64,000 bases of DNA, from contig CAVNZM010000006.1 of assembly GCA_963693365.1 (NCBI GenBank), positions 2,728,001 to 2,792,000 on the forward strand. Direction: 5' to 3'. The translations under genes were made by a program, and so were the position numbers. Positions 1 through 13,894 of this stretch are shown here, piece by piece. Origin of the DNA: Amoebidium appalachense (Eukaryota; Ichthyosporea). The notes beneath the pieces were generated by a model, which made no database searches, had not been told where the DNA came from, and saw nothing but the letters and a program-made list of their open reading frames with translations. Numbering within the stretch: the first letter of the stretch is position 1; every line of letters starts with the position of its first letter.

Positions 1-709
1 CAAGGGAGAAAGGAAAAGGCACGTGGAAGGAAGTAAGGATGCATGTGCGCACACCGGGCTTGAGCCTTGGAGAGGGGGGAGGGGGATGAACGGAGAGAAG
101 ATATGATAAATACTGATTGAATGAGAGGGGACAAAATGGGGCAACACGTTAGGAGACGTAAAGGATAGAAAGGTACAAAGGTGGAAAGGTAGAAGAGGTT
201 ACGGATTACAGGGGGGAGGAAGGGGGGGGGGGGGGGGGGAGGGGGTTGCGTGTGTTGTGCCTTCCTTTTATGTGTGTCCGGGAAGGGGGGGGGGGGGGGG
301 GGGCTGTCTGTGCATAGAAACGTGGAAAGGTTCAAAGGTGGAAGAGAGAGGGGAAGAGGGAGTTGGAGATAGTTGGGGGGGGGGGGGGGGGGGGGGAGGG
401 GGGAAGGGGGGGAGGCTCCGCCAAATGCCTGCAAGCAATTACCTCACTGACCGGCCATAACCTAGGGGTCCCGACCTGCTCCTGCTGTCAATAGCTGTAT
501 GTGTCGTAGTCCTGTGTGTGTGTGTGTGTGTATGTGTGTATGTGTGTGTGTGTGTGTGTGTGCTTTGTCTGCCTTTTGGTGGCTGCCCGCGTGATCGTTT
601 GTGGTGTGCGAGGGGAAGGGTAAGTGGAGAGTTTGGGGGGGGGGGGGGGGGGGGGACTGGACCATAATACGGGGGGGGGGGGGGGGTCTGGATGTTCTTT
701 TCGGTGCTG

Positions 710-806
<97 letters not shown>

Positions 807-987
807 TGTTCGTGTGTGGTGTGTCCGGAGAGGGGAAGGTGGGTTTGGGGAGGGGGAGGGGGGGGGGGGGAAGAGAGAGAGAGAGAGAGAGCAAAGGGAT
901 CATGGAAGAAGCACGATATCGCTGGACCATAGTACGGAAGGGGTCTGGGTGTTCTTTTCGCTGTTGGTGTGCATATATATATTTATA

Positions 988-1030
<43 letters not shown>

Positions 1031-1642
1031 TGTGTGGTGTTTGTGTGTGCACGTACGAGTGCGAGTGCGAGTGAGCCTATGCCTGCACACATTTTGTGTG
1101 TATGTGGTGTGTGTGCATATGAGGTACATCGGAGCTAATGTGTTTGCGCATCTGTGTACGTGTGGGGCCTTGATTTTTGGGTCGGTGTATATGTTTAAGG
1201 AATGAGTGCCGTGTCCGTTTCCACGGCAATGAATGCCGAGAGGGGAGAGGGGGGGGGGGGAGGTATATGCGTTAGAGAGGGGAACTTGCCGAGGCAAAGG
1301 AATTCAGAATCATATACACAAAAAACATAAAGGCAAAAACCAGTAAATAAAAATTGTTCAGGCAAGAGATACTTATATAGGACCCATTGGGAGGATGGCA
1401 GTTGAAGCAGGTAAAAGCTTAAGAGCCACGTAGAATACTAACACGGTTCAAAGGCAGAGTATGCGAGACATACAAATAAAACATACACCTGACGAAGGGG
1501 AGGGGGGAGGGGGGGTTATTTAGAACCCCAAAATGAAGACCAGTATAATACGCAGAAGGGGAGGGGTGGGGTGGAGAGGGGGAGCTTAGGAAGAAGGCAG
1601 GAATGATTGCAATAGGCAGAAGAGTGGAAACGGGGGGGATAG

Positions 1643-1673
<31 letters not shown>

Positions 1674-2212
1674 AAAGTAAAAACGTTTGCCGCGAACATG
1701 AGGACTGCAACAACTGGATGCCAGCAGTCATCAAAATCGATAACTGCTGAACGAGGGAGAAAGCGGGTGGTGGTAGCACAAGGGAGGGGGACAGACACAA
1801 AGCAATCAGCAGCCAGAAAGAAAAGAGAAAGGATGATGGCACTTCTGTTTGAAGACTAGGCCACCGGGGCCTTCCGGGGGGGGGGGGGGGGGGGAGGGGG
1901 GGTTCGAACGGTGCAAAATATACGTGGGGACGCTCGTTCGTACAGCTATGTCTGGGAGAGCAGGGGTCCTCCGTGGGGATTTGTGAGGAAGAGACGAAGA
2001 GGACCAGCACAAATTTACTGTTGCGAAAAACAGGAGAAGAAGTTGGAGAATAACAAACACGAAGACAACATCAGAGAGGGAAGGAACAGAGAGAGGAGCA
2101 GGGTTAGGCCTCCCCCCCCCCCCCCCAAGCCCCCTGCGTCTCTGGAGTACCTCATTCCCCTCCTCTTTCTCGGTGCCGTTCCCTCACTCCCCTCACTCTC
2201 TCCATCTCTCTT

Positions 2213-2287
<75 letters not shown>

Positions 2288-3946
2288 CCCCCCCCCCCCC
2301 CCCCACCTCCCTCCCTCCCTCATTCCCTCTCTCCAAAACACAAAGCCAACCACATGCAGAGATAAGAATAAAAGAGAAGCATTACGTTTGACTTTCTCCT
2401 CTACCCATAAAAAAGTATACACACGCACGCAGCACACACAGAGGCAACCCAGGGGACAAATATCCATTTACGCCTGCCATTACCAGGTTAACCTGTGAAA
2501 CAAACAGGAGATATTCCCCATGAGGCACGAAATAAAAAAAAATTGCAGACGCAGGTGCATAGGACATAACAGGCAAGTCTGAATACGCGTGGTAGATGAC
2601 GATGGAGAGTGACTTGCAACAACAACAGAACCAGTTCACCATATACCAACACTCCCAAGATGCAGCCCCAAAATTAACAACACCTTAAAGCTGTTGCGTT
2701 AACCCGCGAAAAGAACGCCGTCCAAAACTAGGTGTGTGCTGTGTGCTGAAGAGCTCGAGACCAGCCCTGTCTGCTCCTTACTCGTTCTTTGAAGCGCATG
2801 AGCGATGTGTAAAATATGTAGACAGAAAGTCGACTTGGGAAAACCTCCGCAAGTAATATATGGAACCGTTATTCCTGTTTCGTTCTAATCGTCCTCGTTG
2901 TGATTACTTTGTGATAAGCAGATGTTATCGAGTTATCAGTTTTGATTGGCAAAAAAGTTTCTACCGCTATCTCCCACAACTGTCCCACAATCAAATCCTG
3001 CAATCGGGGTGATGGGTTGAGCCGTTTTTTTTACCTTCCTGAGCAGAAAGCCTTCCATTTTTGGTTATTTCATCTTAGCTTTTTCTAGCTAATGGTGCTG
3101 TTACTCCATTGGTGGGAATGACTACAATGGGCGACCAATCAGGTAATCCCCCCCCTTTCCCCCTTTCTCCATTTCTCCCCTCTCCGCTCTCTTGGCTCGT
3201 TCTCTTCCTTTTGCACGCTTCCCTTGACCCGGCTCGCATGCTTCCCTTGACCCGGCTCGATCTCTCTTCCCGCTCTTCCTCTGACCCGATACGTTGCCCC
3301 TGCACTCCTCTGCACCTCTCTCCGCCATCCAATCACCCGCGTGCATATTCCTGCTCTTTCGCCCCGACTATCCCACATACTTCCCTGGCCAATCAACGCA
3401 CAGTGGGTGTTCCTCCCCTACGTGTGTGCCTCCCCCACTACTGAGCATGTGGTTTTCAAGCGGGAGGAGGCAGCGGTGAGAGACGAAGATCCACCGAGTG
3501 GCTTTGCGGTGAGGTGATTGGTTATTTGTCATGCATTAGTTGTGTTGGATTGCTGGTTTCCATATATAGTTAATGTGGTTCGGTTTTGATTGCATGTTCT
3601 GATTTGGTCAGATTTTAAAGCATTTGATTGGTTTCTTCAGTCTGGCTTCAAATTCCAAATGCATCGTGGGAACGGGTATAAAATGGAGTACATGTCGTTT
3701 GGATTTCAGTCTTTGGTTTTCGTTTTATAATTAGCGTTTGTGTGAGTGACTGGCATCAGAGGTAAAAGGGATTTGTAGAGTTAGTTGGTTGAACTAAGTT
3801 TGGTGGTGCTAGTGTAAAAGAGCAGAAACTAGTTGCCTTAGCTAGCTGTCCTTTTTTCTGTTGATTTCCCCGCCTGTTGTGGGGATAGATGAAGGGGTGT
3901 CCTTGGCCATTGCGCGTTAGGGACACTGTTTCCTTCTTTAGGGTAG

Positions 3947-3995
<49 letters not shown>

Positions 3996-6030
3996 GTACG
4001 TGCACTTACATGCACGTACACACACCATACTTTTCATGGTTCGTTAGATGTCCATCAACAGTTATTCATAATATTCTTTTAGAGTTTTAATTTAAATTTT
4101 TATTTTCAAAAAAAAATAAAAAAATACCATAATTACTTCCACATAACACTGTCACGGCATCCTCTTTGAGAGACCTAGTAATGGATAAAGATATCTGAAC
4201 GACCAATATATCACCCACTGATATGGATCTTTCAAGGCTTTTTAGACAAATGAATATTATTGCTGATTTTTGCGTCGTACATACTACATGCCCTTGTTCA
4301 TGCACCTGTTTGTCCTACATAATACGGACATTTTTAGATCCTCGTCATCTGTTTTTGATCATGATGATTGGATATCTCTAGATCTAGCTTCAGCGAATGG
4401 TGGTTCAGTAGATCTCAGCAAGCATGCGGATACTCTATCACGTAATCACGTGAGCCTATGATCATCATGCTAGACGTGGCTCGTGTGCTATATATGCTTT
4501 GTAGATGCTACTAATAGCTACATAATAAAATATCTAAACAGCTCTATATACGAATACTTATATCCTTAATTCAATCGAAAACTAAAGAGACAATAGTATA
4601 AGGCAAGGTGTGGGCGACGTTGTTTTTCTTTAGCACGCTGTGCGGCTCGATCAGCAACGTGGCTGTGACCAACAACCAATCGCGCACGATTATCCAACGA
4701 TTAGGCTCTCAACCAATCATATCACACTCTAGACGTAGTCGTTTTTATGGAGCCCACCAATCAAAGACAGTTGTACACAAAAAACTGACCAATCGCCACA
4801 TCCCATAATCTTACACAAGTTACACAACAATCACACACACAAATGACTGCAGCAATTTTTAGTAATAACTTATGTATAGGCACTCTGTTCTATTCCTTTT
4901 TTCATTCATAAACAAATATATGCATGAGAAGGGTCGTTTTTTGATTACATCTATGGGACAAAAGACAAAAAATCTACACGATCACATAATTTGCCCCGCC
5001 TCAAAGCCAGTCTTCTCCTTGGTGATCGCAGACTTTAGCTCAAACCCCAAATAGATCTGGCATTGCGCCCCCTTTTACCACAGTTAAGTTTACATTTTCT
5101 GAAATTTAGTCTCAAATCTGTGACAAACCCCCACATAACGTAACAAATCATTTTAAATCCCCCTGTTCATATCCCTCAAATCTACAACACGTGATTTTGA
5201 ATGCTTATTGAAGCATATTTCGGATTTATTGGGCAGCTAGTCAACAGCGACTCACAACGGTGTGCTTGTGCTTTGTCCCGTCACGTTGTGGCTTTTGGTG
5301 TTTTCCACCGTGCACGACAGGCGGGCAAAACAGATAGGCGTTCTACTGTCCGCCTAAAAGTAAACTACGAGCGTGCTTGGTTGTAGCCAACTTAGCTAGC
5401 AGTGTTGATAACAGCATGCATCCAGCTAATAAACACACAGGACACTCTTTCTAGGTTTCCGTTTTCAAAATTTACTTTGTTGGGTTGAGCTAACCGCATG
5501 CTATGCTACATTCAAGTTCTATTCAAGCACACCCATCAAGTCACCGAGTTTTTGTCCCACACAGGTAAACTCGCACGCAGAAAGAAAACAAAAACCTTTC
5601 GCATGTGTTCGAATAGCGTGGACACCAACCCATACTACCGCACATGACACGAAGTGGCTTGCAGGTGACAGTATTAGTCCATGTCATGTGGCACGCGGAT
5701 TAGACAGCACGTTACATCCGATACCGCGTCGCACCCCCTCGTGTTACGCGTAGCACTTTGACTACCCCACAAAACACACTACAAGCTGAAGGGGCTTATC
5801 TGTTTATTCTTTTTTCTTTTTTTAGTACCCAGGTAGGTTAGCCTGGGATTCTGACGCACACGTCGTGTCCAGGCGGATTAAGGGGCCCTTAAAGGCAAGC
5901 AATTTTTTTTTAGTTGCTTTGTGTATCGTGTAATCCCCCACATCCACCTCTCAGTTTGCACAACATCAAATGCACCTTCCCACCGCGGTACATGGGCGCG
6001 ACAGTTTAGGCACACAGACAATCAGGCACT
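1..6030. other. Intergenic, repeat-rich; no gene recognised
   Basis: The first 2.5 kb is mostly microsatellite: poly-G runs, GT and TA/GT repeats (about 505-560, 715-800, 990-1030) and a CT run at 2215-2282. All ORFs there are repeat translations. A 20-bp class direct repeat lies in CT-rich DNA near 3219-3263. Positions 3500-5930 are less repetitive, with scattered CCAAT motifs and a TATA-like stretch at about 3678. A CA run lies at about 3950-3993. No ORF here resembles a known family or shows credible splice structure. Confidence 0.6.
2215..2304. repeat. CT microsatellite followed by poly-C
   Basis: About 34 CT units (2215-2282) are followed after a short break by a C run (2287-2304). No gene is recognisable on either side. 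Confidence 0.95.
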
Positions 6031-7048
6031 ATGTGGCACCTTATTTCTTCCTGTCTCTCCGGCCAGTGTCACCCCTCAACCACCACCAACGACAAGGACT
6101 TTGATTGTGTGTCTGTGGACACAGGAAAAAAACTAACGTCGGCAGAGGTGTGGGGAGACGCCAAGCACATCGGCTCATGCACGGAAGCGCACAGGGAGAA
6201 ACCAGGTGTTATCAGAGGTGTGCCTGAGAAAATGGTTGCAAACGAAATGGTTTCCGTAGGAGTTGTGCGTGCGGTGGATGTGTCTGTGGTTTCTGTCCCT
6301 GCTTGCCCAAAGCCCTCCCCACCTTCCCCCGTTCTCCCGGCCACACCCGAAAGCCAAAGAAGTGGGAGTGATTCGGATGACAGTTGCGCTGGAGGGATTG
6401 TAAGAAGGTCAGAGACGGGAGGGAGCGCACAGTCGGGGAGTGGTGCAAATACACCAACGGGTGGAAGGTCACAGATGGTTCCACCTTCCCCTCCCTATGC
6501 GTCACTCGAGGAGACGGAGTACCAGCTTGTGCGGGTGTTAGCAAATAACCAGGAGAGCTCGGTCAAGTTGATGCGGAACAGGTGGGTGCATGGTGGGGGT
6601 GAGGGTGTGTGGGTGTGCAGGCTCTGAAAGTTTGTGTCTACGCGCTTTTCTCTGGCATGGGTTTTGTGTTGTGTTTCCTTTGCTTACCTGTGTTGCCGTG
6701 CCCATTTTTGCATCAAACATTTGACTTGTTGGTGGCCACATCCAGCAGAGCACGACATCTTGGCAGAGCATTGTATGCAGCCCTCGTCCTGCCTAGGCAT
6801 GCTTGATACAATCAGACCACACCACCCTCCTTCCCCCCTTTTGGCACGTATGCGAACAGTTTTTCTACCTAATCGTGTTCCAGCAATGACCCTCTACCCC
6901 AGGAACACGCACACGCACACACCTTCTCTTCGTGCACTTCCATCCATTCGTACACACAATACCGTCTGTGGTTCAAGGATTCTTCTCGGTGCGGCTTTTA
7001 CCCCCTCCGCACTTCATTTCACCGGCCACGCCATGGCGTTCCCCTCCT

Positions 7049-7095
<47 letters not shown>

Positions 7096-7492
7096 GCGCA
7101 TGTATCACCTGCACCGTTTTTCTCATCCTGTAGTTGTACTTTGTACTGTGTTCCATATTCTAATCCCCCAAAACCACACAGAATCACGGGTGAGCTTTTG
7201 GCCTTCAAATGTGCCAAAAAAAGCAGCCCAAAGGCAGTGCGAGGTCTTGCATGTGAAGCTGCGCTTCTTGAAGGAGTATCACACCCCAATTTGGTGAAAT
7301 ACTACGGCACACTTACATACGGGGACGAGTATTGTGTGGTGTTGGAATTTCTGCCCGGGGGGGGATCTATTTGATGCCGTGGAGGCCGACATTGGGCTGG
7401 ATATGGCCACGGCCAGGGCCTACTTTGTGCAGCTGTGCCATGCCGTGGCCTACCTGCATGCCATGGGCATCGCACACCGTGACCTCAAGGTT

Positions 7493-7528
<36 letters not shown>

Positions 7529-7655
7529 TTTTGTTTTGTCTTACCCTCCATACAATCACTCCTCCCCCTCCCCTCACACGCGGAAAACTTGCAAGTGGTG
7601 TTGTCCGTTGTGAATGTGTACTTTTTATTCTTTAACACACTCTCACCCGCTGCCC

Positions 7656-7743
<88 letters not shown>

Positions 7744-8309
7744 ACCCCACCCCACCCCCTCCCTCGCTCTCTCTTACTCCCCCCCTCCCCCTCCCCCCTC
7801 TCTCTTGCGCTCTACACTCCCCATTTGCTTCCTCTCCCTCGCAGTGGGAATGGGCTTTGCCTAATAAAGTTACATATGCCTAGTATGTGCCAAATCGCAT
7901 ATCTGCATATTCTAGGTTTTGTGTAGTCTTAAACTCATCCTAACCTCCCCCCCCTTCTCCCTCCCCTCCTCCCCCTTCCCCTTTGCGGGACTGCCCTGCA
8001 CCTGCCAACATAAAGCCCGTACACGTGCACACACACACACACACACAAACACGTACACACACACGTGCAGCCAGAAAATGTTGTACTGTCATCAGACGGG
8101 CAGTGCAAGATCATCGACCTTGGGCTTGCTAGTGCACAAACAGGGCGGCATTACAAGGTTGTAGGCACAGTGCCCTACATGGCCCCCGAGGTTTTGGCCT
8201 GTGGCCAGCCCGGGGAGGAGGCAACCAACCCCCAGAACAGTTATGAGCCCAAGCAGGCCGACTACTGGAGTCTGGGCATCATACTGTTTGCTCTGTGCAC
8301 CGTATGGAC

Positions 8310-8362
<53 letters not shown>

Positions 8363-8873
8363 ACACACATACACACGGGTGCACACGCACACACATGCGC
8401 CACCGATTTAAATTCCCTTTCTGTATCTGCTATAGCCGCACAACCCCGACTCTCTCCACCTTCTTGCACACACAGACACGCACTCACTCACCTAGCCCCT
8501 TTCCCCTCCCCTCCCCTCCCCCCCCCCCCCCCCCCCCATCACTATCTACTCCTTCTCTGACCTTCCGACATTAACCACGTCACTAGCCTCCCCCCTTCCC
8601 CCCTTTCCACCCCCGGGGGAGCCCCCCACCCTCGGCACGGGCATACACACGCACACACCTGGTAACATGAAGTGAGGTAATGTATGTGCAGCATCCAAAA
8701 TCCCTTCCTCCTCCTCCTCCCCCCCCCCCCCCATCTTCCCCTGATCCTCCAATACTGCATACTCGTATGTGTGTGCTCTGCCAATCCTAGATTGTGTATG
8801 TCGTCGTACATGTATGATTTATAACATGTAACATGCTCTAATCCTCACCCCCTCTCCCTCCCTCCCCTTCCCC

Positions 8874-8908
<35 letters not shown>

Positions 8909-9282
8909 CACACACACACACACACACACAGGGCCGGTTCCCGTGGTCCCAGGCCTCAGCCACGCACAGCCGCGAGTATCGGCGCTATCTTGCCCACGAG
9001 TTCAGCCACTTCCCCTGGTGCAGGCTACACCCTCACGTCCTCTCCCTCCTGCGGGGACTAATCTCGCCCAATCCCTCCCAACGATGGACCGTCGATCAGG
9101 CCCTAAATTTCGTCGATCAGTACTGGCCCGGACCCCCCGTGCGCATGGCACCCCCTACACCAATGGCATCACCGGAACAGTTGACAAATAAGGTTAACAG
9201 GGCGCAGATTTCAGTGGACCGGTGGATGGCTAAGGAGAATGCGGGTGTGCGGCCGTTGGAATGCGCTGCAGGTGCAGTGTAA
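6031..9282 (+). CDS. CHK1-like serine/threonine protein kinase (4 exons, one frameshift)
   Basis: Exons 6031-6581, 7182-7489, 8071-8301 and 8932-9282 give about 479 aa once one base is discounted. An in-frame TAG at 6007 precedes the first ATG at 6031; ATG 6232 is an alternative. Residues 1-165 are low-complexity Ser/Pro/Gly. Seen in the kinase domain: the VAIK lysine in AFK (about 193), HRDLKPEN across the exon 2/3 junction (catalytic Asp about 284), DLG in place of DFG (about 302), and APE (about 326). The stretch LFDAVEADIGL closely resembles the CHK1 segment LFDRIEPDIGM, and subdomains X-XI (GRFPW, LISPNPSQRW) fit the CAMK/CHK1 group. CHK1 kinases act in the DNA-damage checkpoint; that role is inferred here. 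The glycine-rich loop is missing: LANNQESSV stands where LGEGAYGEV is usual. The G run at 7357-7364 holds 8 G where 7 keep the frame, probably an assembly error. No C-terminal regulatory domain is visible. Confidence 0.85.
7050..7093. repeat. Poly-C tract in kinase intron 1
   Basis: An essentially pure C run on the sense strand, upstream of the exon 2 acceptor at 7181. Confidence 0.95.
7660..7743. repeat. CT repeat plus poly-C in kinase intron 2
   Basis: A CT run passes directly into about 37 C, a long pyrimidine stretch in the sense strand about 330 bp upstream of the exon 3 acceptor. Confidence 0.95.
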
Positions 9283-9520
9283 TTGGCTGTTGCTAAGCAG
9301 GGGGTGTGGTTTGATATGTTGTGTGTAATAGGTGCACAGAGATATGTACCGTATATGCTCTGTGTTTTGGCTGGCGCTTCATTTGACTAAATACGTCGGT
9401 TTCCTTTTTTATGCTTTGCACCATACTGAGTAATACTGTTTTAAAGAAGATTTAATTTGTGCATGCTGTTGGGCTCCCCCTGCTGAAGGAGGTAGCAGTT
9501 TCCTTTCCTTCTTTGTTCCT

Positions 9521-9553
<33 letters not shown>

Positions 9554-9567
9554 TCAAGGTTTCTCCC

Positions 9568-9599
<32 letters not shown>

Positions 9600-9927
9600 C
9601 TGGCAAAGGTCAATCTTTTTTCATGTACATATCATTCTTTGGGAAACAGCTTCACATATGAGCCCAATTCCGAACCCACCCACAGGTACATATAGAGCGG
9701 CCTGGAAGGGAACTTAGAATATTTGCATACTGTTTATATTCGTGTTTTTGGATTTATGTTTGTAGAACTTAATGAATATTGTGAAAACTTTGTTGACGTG
9801 TACCAGAGAGTATCAGGGTCTGGTCGCTTTATAGTGTGTACATAGCATGCAGTTTTGACTGTCAGCCGTGTAAGTAGATGAATATTCTCAGTACATAGAA
9901 TACGAAATTCCCATGCGGAGAAACAAC

Positions 9928-9933
9928 AATAAA
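9928..9933 (+). terminator. Possible poly(A) signal for the kinase gene
   Basis: AATAAA about 645 bp downstream of the kinase stop codon, after a T run and G run near 9520-9600. It is the first canonical hexamer I noticed downstream; the distance makes it tentative. Confidence 0.3.
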
Positions 9934-10132
9934 TTATTTAATTGAAGGCAACTGTGTATGTCTCACAACTGATCTCTGCACGTGCCTATCGGTATTTACA
10001 CCCGAGTTCAAGAGCGCTAACAGCTATACGAGTGCAAGTGATAACTACTTTATGTATGTAGCTACATATATTATCCGTTTATTGCTTGCGACTTACTAAG
10101 TTAGGTCGCAACACCCCCCCCCCCCCCCCGCC

Positions 10133-10259
10133 CCCCTGAGGATGGGCTCTGCTTATTATGCATCCTCTTTATGTATGGCTTGCATTCTGCATCGTGTTAT
10201 CCGTTTGTTCTTGTGTACTTCGTACTTTTTGACGCATTCAAACCCCCCCCCCCCCCCCC
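10133..10259 (+). repeat. Dispersed intron-type repeat, copy 1
   Basis: About 115 bp beginning CTGAGGATGGGCTCTGC and ending in a C run. It is almost identical to copies at 42055-42226 and 54892-55017. This copy lies outside any gene I could model. Confidence 0.85.
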
Positions 10260-10802
10260 AGTGGAGCTTCGCGGCTCCACAATTGTCCTCCTCCTCCTCC
10301 TCCGCCCCTGCGGCCACAAATGATGCACACAAAATCTTGGTGTGTGCTCTGCAAAACCTGTGTCCGACATCACATATGCACCTTTGTACATACCTCCCCC
10401 GGCCCCCTCCATGATGCAACATAGGCCTCTCGGCATGCGCATTACATGTGTTGTCCGTCGTGAATGCATATATGAGTGTGTCTTGGGACCGCTGACGCAA
10501 TATTGTCACCCCCCCTCCCCCCCCCCCCCCCCCCCTCCCCCCAGGTCCGCCCCAACACAAATTGTTACACACACACGTGTGTGTACACGACCTGTGTACA
10601 CGTGCACACACAAACAAAAAAATCCAATTTTAGCTAACTTGAGCTAAGTATTTGCACAGATTGAAAGTATGCACCAGACTAAGTTGGACGACCGCCTGAC
10701 ATGTACTCAGGCACAGACAAAATTTCAACCACATACAAGCTGAGAATGCTTAAACCAACCACCGCTAGCATTGGTTGCTTTAACAAAGATCTGCAGTACG
10801 AG

Positions 10803-10834
<32 letters not shown>

Positions 10835-10972
10835 TATAGTCGGGGGCCCAGGACGTCAGGCAGGCGGAAGTTATAATTACCCCCCCTCCCCCCCCCCCCT
10901 CCCCCCTCCCCCTCCCCCCCCAAAAAAAAGGAAAGAAAGAAAGAAAGAAAGAAAGAAAAAGCCACAACATTT

Positions 10973-10974
<2 letters not shown>

Positions 10975-11045
<71 letters not shown>

Positions 11046-11100
11046 TGTGTGTCTGTGTGTGTGTTTGGGGGGGGGGGGGGGGGGGAGGGGGGGGAGGGGG
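10975..11100. repeat. GT microsatellite then poly-G
   Basis: A GT run (10975-11043), a short interrupted stretch, then G-rich runs to about 11100. Confidence 0.95.
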
Positions 11101-12363
11101 GGAAACGTTTAAAAATAGGTCAGGAATTGACGGGTTAAAACCCCGAGTCCTCGGTGTTTTGTACAGGAAAAAATCAGATTCTGGAAAGAAAAACGGAAAT
11201 ATGTTGCTCGGCCTGTACCGTAGTATGATGCAATTGCTGATATATCATGAAATGTTGTGCGGGTTTACCGTTGCAATGATACGTACAATCACTGCGACCA
11301 CTGGAAACATGTGCAGCACATCACAGTTGTGTCCTTGTTGTACCCAGTAGGACCGGTGCATCCCGCACCGTGGTCTGGGATGTATAAGAAGAAGATAAAA
11401 GAAAACATCTTCTTCCTCATCATCATCCATGGCCAAGACCATGTTGCGGAGAGTGGCGCCAGTTGCACAACCATGCACCCTTGCAGCTGCCTCTCTCTGC
11501 CTCCCTCCCCCTATGCCTTCCCAACCTCCCCCCAGCTCCAGGTTTTCCAACTGTCCCCACCTCACGATAACTCTACCCTAGCCCTTCAATCTTCTCAGGA
11601 AACAACAAAAAACAATCCGTTGAACCCAAGTGGGCTGGATGGCACAGCTGCACGGTCATCACTGCACAGGCATAGTGCCAATGCTTTGCAGAGTTAATTA
11701 AGGGTTGCTTAATGTGATAACGCACTAACGTTGTTGTGGTTTTTTTTTTTGCACTGTAGATGTTAATGTAAGAGCATATTTGTTATTACATCTGAAGCTA
11801 GAGTGTGCGAACACTTCCCCGCATCCCCTGAGTCTACATGTATATCTGTGATAATAATAAGCAAGTACTTCATGATCTAGGCTCCCCCCCAAACCCCTTC
11901 CCCCCCTCCCCTCAAAGGCACCACATATACATGCACATATACACCCCATGAACCTACACACGAGCACCCGCACACACCTGCCGCTGACAATGTTAGACCT
12001 GGGCGGTATTTATTCTGATAGCCGGATATCCTTGAATATATGCATAATGTTAATAGCCGTGCTGGATTCGGAACGTACCCAGCTACGCCACCTTGCACAC
12101 GTACAAAAGGCAGTGCGTGATAGCTCTGTCCTAAATACAGACGGTCAAGAGCAAAGCTTGCAGCTATCTATATTGTCATGGCTTGCCTTTCTGTTAACGT
12201 TGTCTGCGGATGCTTACCGTACACACATGGCACCAAGGCTTCACACATGGTTTCAAGACACAGCCACTGCAGATTACTGATCATGAGAACATCATCATCT
12301 CCCAAAACTCCCGGCCCCTTGGAAAAGGCGTGGCTTCGAATTCGTTTTTATTATTATTTAAAG

Positions 12364-12487
12364 GCCTATATGGGGGTTTACACACTTTTTATTGCGTGGA
12401 CATTGCCGGAGGCCCAGCCACATTCGACGGCCTACTGCGTTTTCCAGCACAGCCAATCAAATGCAGCCAGTGACATATGTACATGCT
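12364..12487 (+). repeat. Dispersed repeat, arm 1
   Basis: Roughly 120 bp that recurs in inverse orientation at 19139-19260. The shared core includes GACGGCCTACTGCGTTTTCC followed by a CAGCCAATCAAATGCAG-type segment. The copies are diverged outside the core. No coding content was seen. Confidence 0.75.
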
Positions 12488-13894
12488 AGGCAACAATGAG
12501 CGCCATTTATATATAATGTCTTTATTGATATGCTCAGCAAAATAGAAGCCATCGAGATATCACCTATATCTCGGAGAAGAAAATACAAAAGCCCTCACTC
12601 TCGGATATGGAGGAGATAATGACTTAAATAATGATAGTGTGAGGACATCTCCCTTCAGCGGAGTTTCTCGCTTGAGGAGTGGTTTTTTCGACATCTGGTG
12701 GCCCACTGCAACTTACGGCGACTTCTACACGCTATCTACGCTTCTATGCGAGCTATTGGCGGTGGGCTGCTGCAACTTCTTCAACTGCTTCTGCGCTGCG
12801 TGAGTGGAGGGGTAGCTACTGGGTCGTCGAGGAGCTTTCCTTGTGGCTGCCGTGTTTTCAGCCTTCAGCAGTATGGCAATGACTGGGTTTTCTTCCATGC
12901 ATTCTGTAGTTGTGTTTTCCTGTGAGTCCTGCTACAACTAGGCCACTTATCAAAGATTTAGAGACAGTTTCTGCGGTTTTCTAGGGGACGGGCCCGTGGG
13001 GATTGTTTTCTCGCTCGGATTCGGTCTGCATTGCTCTTTAAAGGGCTGACTTGCTTGCTGTGCCCCGGTGGGTTTTGAGGGGGGCCTGGCAATTGGGGGG
13101 CAGCAGTAATGATGTCTTCTTGCGGAGTGTGGCCTGGTCATCATCGCTGCATATGACTAGTTGGAGCAAACTAGTTTCACGCATACACGTGCACTTGTAC
13201 CTTTGCCCGCTGGTGTCCTTTGGTCACTTGTTGTTTTATTTTTATTTCATCGCTGTGGCTCTTTCGAAGTTGGTTATTTTGGTGGTCACGGTAGCCTGTG
13301 GCTGCACGTTGCCTTCATATCCACTGGACCACTGCTCAATAAATCCCAGTCGAGAGAAAAAAATAATCATACACCCTAGAATACTCGTTAAACATACGGT
13401 GGTTCAACAGATAGTCAATAGACGTAATATCAGGATTATCTAAATAGGCCAGTCTTCTAATTTCTAACGGAATAATCTGAGATAAATAAATACATCTATC
13501 TAAGTGTTTACGAGAAAAAGGTTCTGCACAAAAGTGGCACAAAAATTTATGGAAACAAAGGTTACAGCGCCAAAACAAACATTTCCAAGCTATATCACAA
13601 GGAGGGGTTAGAATTGCAAAATCGGTAAGTGTGGTGATCCGACTCATGGTCATGGACAGCCTAGGCCTCATGACAGGTGATCAGACAGACAGTGACAACT
13701 TCTTTTTTTGGGAAAGGGATGTGCTATTTACTATCGATATACATTGGAGGCTGTAGTAAATTTTTTCGGCACTAACAGTACCTCAACCCAACAAGGGACT
13801 CTGTATTAGAGTCAATCATGGGGACTGTCAAAGGCCAAGGATAGTCGATATATCGGATATCCCATTTGAATACAGCTGAAATTCAAGCTGTCAA

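Noticed and set aside
439-1092. Long ORFs of Pro/His/Thr or Cys/Val/Gly repeats, here and throughout
   Set aside because: They translate CA/GT, CT and poly-C/G tracts and have no other content.
11257-11697. 146-aa ORF near 11.3-11.7 kb
   Set aside because: Moderate complexity but no domain, no codon pattern like the host genes, and overlapping ORFs on the other strand of equal merit.
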